A DNA stretch of 64,000 nt, taken from the NCBI GenBank assembly GCA_038380435.1, contig JAWZYU010000120.1:682001-746000 (forward strand), written 5' to 3'. The notes below the pieces were generated by a model that was not told the origin of the DNA, did not search any database, and was given only the letters and a program-made list of their open reading frames with translations. This document shows positions 58,181-64,000 of this stretch, piece after piece (positions within the stretch are counted from its first letter, which is position 1; every line of letters begins with the position of its first letter). Made by a program: the position numbers and the translations under genes. Source of the DNA: Ryuthela nishihirai. Its lineage: Eukaryota > Arthropoda > Arachnida > Araneae > Heptathelidae.

Positions 58181-60052
58181 AAAAATAAAATAACTACAAG
58201 CAATAAACTCGCTCTATTTGAAATCCATACAGAATTAAATAAATTCAGTATTTACCGTAAAAGGGACAATTAGAAACCTATCAGAAGAATTAACGAAAAG
58301 GAGTTATTACACTCTCCTCTTTTAACTAAAATTGTTTAAACAATTTGAAAAATTTTCACCCTCATGATCGCCAGATACATTAAATTAATCTAAAAAGGAA
58401 TTCAAAAATATAAGACTCCAATCCAAGAAAAAAAGGGGTCATTTAAAGAAAACCCTTAAATGCTATCCAATTTTAAAAAAAAAGAAAGATTATATTTCTC
58501 ACCTTATGAAAATGCGTTATTGTAATTTACTTTTCCCTTCTTACACTGAACTTATTAAATCATGAAGAGAGGAATTTAAACACTCAAATATTTAAACAAA
58601 ATAATATCTAATACTTCCACCTAAATTAAAATAAAAAACAAAAAAAAACTCCTTGATATTTTAATCACCCTATTTAAAAGTATGTAAATTCATCATCCAT
58701 TAAATAGAATAACACTAATATTCAATTACAGCCAACAAAATATTTTAACTAAGAAAGCCTGCAGAAGGAATTCTCAAATATGTGTAACGTAAAATCAATC
58801 AATCGAGGGAGATCAAATCAATCAATCGAAAAGGAGTACATCTTCACATTTATCAGTACAATCCGAAGAAAATAAAAAAAAATCTGGTGAAGAATCGAGG
58901 TTTGTAACACGAAATAAAGCCGATTTCATAGCGGCGTAATTTCAACACGAATTTGCTTGTATCATTATATAATTATTTAAACTTTTATAAAAATGACAAA
59001 CTTACCGATGAAAGGTAAAGCCTGGTATCGTTTTTGAAGGGCGATTCCTGCAGCCGTAAGCTGAACAGGCTGCGATAATAAAAATGTCGAAAAACATTAA
59101 ATTTTAATAGCGCAACACTTCACCTATACTACTGATCAATGTTTTGAATACAACAACATGACTGCCGCGTAGTCGCCGAAGCACCATTTTCAAGTGCTTA
59201 GGGCTCCTCCTCTTATCTTCCTACCTCCATGGTTGAAACTGATATTTTTGTGAATAACTCGATATTTTGCAATATCTATGCACCTAAATATACTTTAATC
59301 ATAAAATCTCATTATATATTATGAGTTGATGAATATATAATGCATCATATTGTAAATTTGTCTGTAAATTCAAAAGTTATTACACACCACACGGCTTTTT
59401 CCTATATGTGATGCGAGGAAAACAGCGCTGAAACAGCTATTTTGTTACATAAATCGACTTTTTTTTCAAAATTCTATGCAGTGAAAATGTTTCTAAGGCA
59501 TAGAATGTTAATTTATATCAGGCATTGATGGAAATAAACCATCAGAGTATCACTGTAAATTGAAAAGTTGTTAGCACAGGAATAGATTTCAGCTCTGTTT
59601 TAGACGTTTCAAACAGCGTTCAAACAGACATTTTGGTGAATAGTTCGATATTTTCGAAATTGTTTGCACCTAAACTATACATTAGTCATCGAATCTCATT
59701 ATATAATACGAATTGATGAATATAAAGCATTAGGTTGTGATTTTCACTGTAAATTCAAAAGTTACTACACACCATATAGCATTTAACTAAGTTTTTTGCG
59801 AGGAAAAAAGCGCAAAAACAGCTATTTCGATACATAAATCAATTTTTTTTCAAATTTCAATGCATTGAAATTGTTTTCATAGAATGTGAATTTAAATCAC
59901 GCCATCAGAATGTCACTCTGACTGTAAATTGAAAGGTTGTTAGCACGGGAATAATTTCAGCTCTGTTTTAGGCATTTAAAAAGCGTTGAAAGTGATATTT
60001 TGGCGAGTGTTTCGATAATTTGTAAATTCTATATACCTAAACTGTGCTTTTT

Positions 60053-60087
60053 TGAGATTCTATGAGTAAAGCACTCATAGAATCTCA
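60053..60087. repeat. 15-bp perfect foldback in satellite
   Basis: Arms 60053-60067 and 60073-60087 with a 5-nt spacer (AAAGC). The normal unit has only the right arm (CATAGAATCTCA). Confidence 0.88.
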
Positions 60088-60526
60088 TTATATAACACGA
60101 GTTGATGGATATAAAGCATTAGGTTGTGAATCTGACTGAAATTCAAAACTTATTTTACCTATGATATATATGTGTAGAAAACTGCGCTAAAACAGCTGTT
60201 TTGATACATAAATCAATTTTTTTTCAAAATTCTATGCAGTGAAAATATTTTTAAGCCATATAATGTCATTTTATATCACGTCTTTGATGGAAACAAACCA
60301 TCAGATTGTCCCTCTGTAAAAATTGAAAATTCGTTAACACAGCAATAGATATTTAGCTCTGTTTTAGGCGATTAAAACAGCCTTGAAATTGATATTTTGG
60401 TGAATATTTCGATATTTTCGAAATTCTTTGCAACTAAACTGTACTTTAGTCATAGAATCTCATTATATAATACGACTTGATGGATATAAAGCATTAAATT
60501 GTGAATCTGACTGTAAATTATCAAAG

Positions 60527-60556
60527 TATCAAAATAGCTGTTTAGCTATTTTGATA
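60527..60556. repeat. 13-bp perfect foldback in satellite
   Basis: Arms 60527-60539 and 60544-60556 around GTTT, built on AGCTATTTTGATA, the normal start of half B. Confidence 0.85.
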
Positions 60557-63500
60557 TATAAATCAATTTTATTTACAAAATTCTATGCAGTGAAAATGTT
60601 TTTAAGACATATAATGTCATTTTGTATCACGCCTTGACGGAAATAAAAGATCATATTGTCACTGACTGTAAAAATTGAAACATTTTTAACACAGCAATAG
60701 ATATTTAGATCTGTTTTAGGCGTATGAAAACTGAATTGAAAACTGATATTTTGGTGAATATTTCGATATTTTCGAAATTCTACGCACCTAAACTATACAA
60801 TAGTCATAGAATCTCATTACATAATAGTTGATGAATATAAAGCATTTGGTTGTGAATCTGACCGTAAATACAAAAGTATATATTTTACACTATATAGTTT
60901 TTTTATAGTAACACACTATATAGCTTTTTTTTTTTATGTTTTATGCTGAGAAATCAAAGTTTTTTAATTATATGCTAGGAAATCAGAGCTAAAACAGCTA
61001 TTTTGATACATAAATCGATTTTTTTTCAAAATTCTCTGCTGAGAAAATATTTTTAAGGCATACAATGTGGTGGAAACAAACCATCAGATTGTCACTGTGA
61101 CTCTAAATTGAAGAATTGTTATAAGAGGAATATCGTTTAGCTGTGTTTTAGGCGTTTAACCGAGCATTGAAACATATTTTGGTGAATAACTGTATATTCT
61201 CGAAATTTTATGCACCTAAACGATACAATCCCATTTCCTAATACGAGTTGATGAATACTAGGTTCTGAATCTGACTGTAAATTCAAAATTTATTGCACAC
61301 CATATAACTTTTACCTATGTGTTATGCGTGGAAAACGCCAATAAAACTGCTATTTTTTTACCTAAATCGATATTTTTTGAAAATTCTATGCAGTGAAAAT
61401 GTTTCTACGGCTTAGAATGTTAATTTTTATCACGCATTCATGGAAATAAATCATCAGATTGTCACTCTGACTGTAAATTGAAAACTTGTTAGCTCAGGAA
61501 TAGATTTCAACTGTGTTTTAGGCGTTGACAACACGGATGAAACTGATATTTTGGTGAATACTTCGATATTTTGGAAATTCTATGCACCCAAACTATACCT
61601 TAGTCATAAAAGCTCATTATATATTACTAGCTGATGGATATAGAGCATTAATTTGCGAATCTGACTGAAAATTCAAAACTAATTACACACCATATTCTTT
61701 TACTTATGTGCTATGCGTGAAAAACAGTGCTTAAACAGCTATTTTGATCCATCAATTAATTCTTTTTTAAATATTCTGTGCAATGATAATGGTTTTAAGC
61801 CATAGAATGTGATTTTATATCACGCCTTGATGGAAACAAACCATCAGCTTTTCACTTTGACTGTAAATTGAAAAGTTCTTAGCACAGAAATAGTTGAGCT
61901 CTTTTTTGGCGTTTGAGTGTTGAAACTGATATTTTTGTGAATAATTCGATATTTTCGAAATTCTATGCATCTAAACTGTACTTTACAGAATCAGATTTTT
62001 TTTTTATAGAATCAGATAAATAAGAGTTGATAAATATAAAGTATTACGTTATGAATCTGATTGTAAATTCGAAAATTATTACACACCATATGGTTTCTAC
62101 CTATGTGTTGAAAACGGCGATAAATTATTTTTTTCTTACGTAGACCGATTTTTTTCAAAATTCTATGCAGTGAAAATGTTTCTAAGAAATAGAATTTCAA
62201 TTTATATCACGCCTTCATGGATATAAACGATGAGATTGCCACTTTGACTGTAAATTGAAAAGTTCTTAAATTGAAAAGATATTTTGGTGAATAATTCCAT
62301 AATTTCGAATTTCTGTGCACTTAAACTATACTTAAACCATACAATCTCATTACATAGTAAGAGGTGATGAATATGAAGCATTAGGTTGTGAATTTTACTG
62401 TAAATTCAAAAGTTATTACACACCATATAGCTTTTCCCTATGTTTTATGCGTGGAAAACAGCGTAAAAACAGCTATTTGGAAAAATCAATTTTTTTTCAA
62501 AAATCTATGTAGCGAAAATGTCTTTATAAGCCATAGAATTCATCCATAGAAGCATCATTTAACATCACGCCTTGATGGATGCACGGGAAATGGATTAAGC
62601 CATCAGATTGTCTCTGTGACTGTATATTGAACAGTTGTTAGCACAGCAATAGATATTAGCTCTGTTTTAGGCGTTTGAAACAGCGTTGAAACTGATATTT
62701 TGGTGAATAATTCGATATTTTCGAAATTCTATGCTCTTAAACTATACAGTAGTAGAAATAAAATCTAGCTATATAATATGACTTCATGAATATAAAGCAT
62801 CACATTATCAATATGATTTTAAATTCAAAATTTGATACACACCACATAGCTTCTACCTATGTATCATGCGAGGAAAACAGCGCCAAAACAGCTATTTTGA
62901 TAAATAAAACGATTTTTTTCAAAATTCTATGCAGCCAAAATGTTTCTAAGGCATTGTATGTCATTTTATATCACGCGTTGACGGAAATAAAAGATCATAT
63001 TGTCACCTTGAGTGTAAATTGATTATTTTGCACAGGAATGGATAATAGCTCTGTTTTCGGCATTTGAAATAGCGTTGTATTTTCGTGAATAATTCGATAT
63101 TTTGGAAAATCTATGCACCGAAATTATGCTTTAGTCATAAAATCTCATTAATATCAGTTGATGAATATAAAGTATCATGTTAGCAATCTGTCAGTAAATT
63201 CAAAAGTTACTACACACCATATGGCTTTTTTCCTGTGTCATGCGAGGAAAACAGGGCTAAAACAGCTATATTCAAAGAAAAATCGATATTTTCTCAAAAT
63301 TATATGCAGTGAAAATGTTTCTAAGGCATAGAATGTCAATTTATATCACGCCTTCACGGAAATAAGCGATGAGACTCTGTTTTAGACGAATAAAACAGAG
63401 TTGAAACTGATAATTTGGTGAATAATTCTATATTTTCGAAATTCTATGCTCCTAAACTGTACTTCAACCATAGAATCTCAATATATATTACGAGTTGATG

Positions 63501-64000
63501 AATATAAAGCATTAGGTTGAGAATCTGACTGTAAATTCAAAAGTTATTACACATTAAATAGCTTTCAACTACGTTTTATGCGCGGAAAACAGCGCTAAAA
63601 TAGTTGTTTTGATACATATATCTTTTTTCAAAATTATTTTCAGTGAAGTTGTTTTTAAGGCGTAGATTCTCAAATTTCATCACCTCCTGATGGAAATAAA
63701 CCGTCAGAGTGTCACTCTGACTGTAAATTGAAAAGTTGTTGGAATAGCAATAGATATTAGCTCTGTTTCAGGCGTTCTAAACAACGGTCAAACTGATATA
63801 TTGGTGAATAATTTGATATTTTCCAAATTCTAAGAACCAAAACTATACTTTAGTCATAGAATCTCTATACATATTACGAGTTGAAGAATATAAAGCATAT
63901 TTATATTGAGGTTGTGAATCTCACTGTAAATTCAAAAGTAACTACCCACCATATAGCTCTTACCTGTGTTTTTCGGGTGAAAAACAGCGCTAAAACAGCT

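Larger units (their letters stand above)
57234..59231. mobile_element. Non-autonomous P-like DNA transposon, 2.0 kb
   Basis: Both ends begin CATGGAGGTAGG (57234-57245 and, inverted, 59220-59231), a perfect 12-bp terminal inverted repeat. A further shared inner word is ATTGTTGCATTCAAAAC versus GTTGTTGTATTCAAAAC. Flanking GTTGAAAC is present on both sides (57226-57233 and 59232-59239), although the satellite unit has it only once, so it is an 8-bp target duplication. As I recall the published rules, 8 bp plus CANRG termini fits the P superfamily better than hAT (YARNG). Inside there is no frame of 60 codons or more, so no transposase. The interior holds a 26-bp hairpin and two tRNA-like blocks. 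It is more AT-rich than the satellite around it. Confidence 0.85.
59240..64000 (+). repeat. Dimeric satellite array 5 (second subfamily)
   Basis: About 12 dimers of the TATATCACGCC type, continuing array 4 across the DNA transposon and running off the window. Foldbacks lie at 60053-60087 and 60527-60556. Local duplications lie near 60890-60970 (ACACTATATAG) and 61985-62020. No gene seen. Confidence 0.92.

Noticed and set aside
57234..59231. hAT classification of the 2.0 kb element because of its 8-bp target duplication.
   Set aside because: The termini CATGG do not fit the hAT pattern, which has A or G at the third base, and do fit the P pattern; left as P-like until a transposase is found.
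39900..63022. Recurrent open frames of 60-100 codons in the satellite (for example 40164-40391, 42695-42883, 52065-52328, 62786-63022) with similar products such as KSIFFSKFYAVKIF.
   Set aside because: They are the same stretch of the repeat unit that happens to lack stops in some copies; frames are opened and closed by indels, starts differ and there is no recognisable domain.
26567..64000. The satellite as a vertebrate-type centromere with a CENP-B box.
   Set aside because: The canonical CENP-B box pattern was not seen; only an unrelated conserved box is present.

Overview
This window is eukaryotic repeat-rich DNA from an AT-rich genome, most likely an invertebrate animal. The coding remnants all belong to animal-type transposable elements: RTE-like and I-like LINEs with an APE-type endonuclease, a BED-finger hAT transposase, a fragment of a LINE with a restriction-like endonuclease, and a tRNA-derived SINE. 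An arthropod is plausible because of the I-like LINE with RNase H, but the species cannot be fixed from the sequence. I found no intact host gene, no rRNA gene, no functional tRNA and no CRISPR. All comparisons were made by eye.

Layout. 1-10,046 is almost identical to 19,727-29,740. The best reading is a tandem duplication of a 19.7 kb unit (10,047-29,740) whose first copy begins left of the window, with the junction at 10,046/10,047. Each duplicated half holds an RTE-like LINE fragment ending in an (ATG)n tract, a tRNA-derived SINE, a 3.19 kb hAT element with an 8-bp target duplication carrying a broken transposase and an older LINE fragment, a promoter-like block, and satellite. The spacer between them (10,047-19,726) holds two RTE-like LINEs head to head and the start of a third.

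From 26,567 to the right edge the window is one satellite array of at least 37 kb, split by three large insertions: an I-like LINE (30,064-39,225, itself split by a 3.6 kb RTE-like LINE on the minus strand), another RTE-like LINE (46,131-49,754), and a 2.0 kb non-autonomous DNA transposon with CATGG termini and an exact 8-bp target duplication (57,234-59,231). A SINE sits in the array at 39.7 kb. The satellite unit is a dimer of about 385 bp made of two related halves of about 195 bp. Both halves carry a conserved box around AAAACAGCG, and two of the three large insertions lie at the edge of that box. Array variants recur about every 2.2 kb, and the diagnostic bases change near 55.3 kb.

Nothing here works as a pathway. 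The logic is a history: satellite expansion, invasion by several transposon classes, nesting, decay, and a very recent tandem duplication. The most unusual general property is the number of short, perfect, closely spaced inverted duplications, found in LINEs, satellite, SINE, DNA transposon and unique DNA alike. This points to frequent template switching or hairpin-mediated repair, or to a data artefact that must be excluded.
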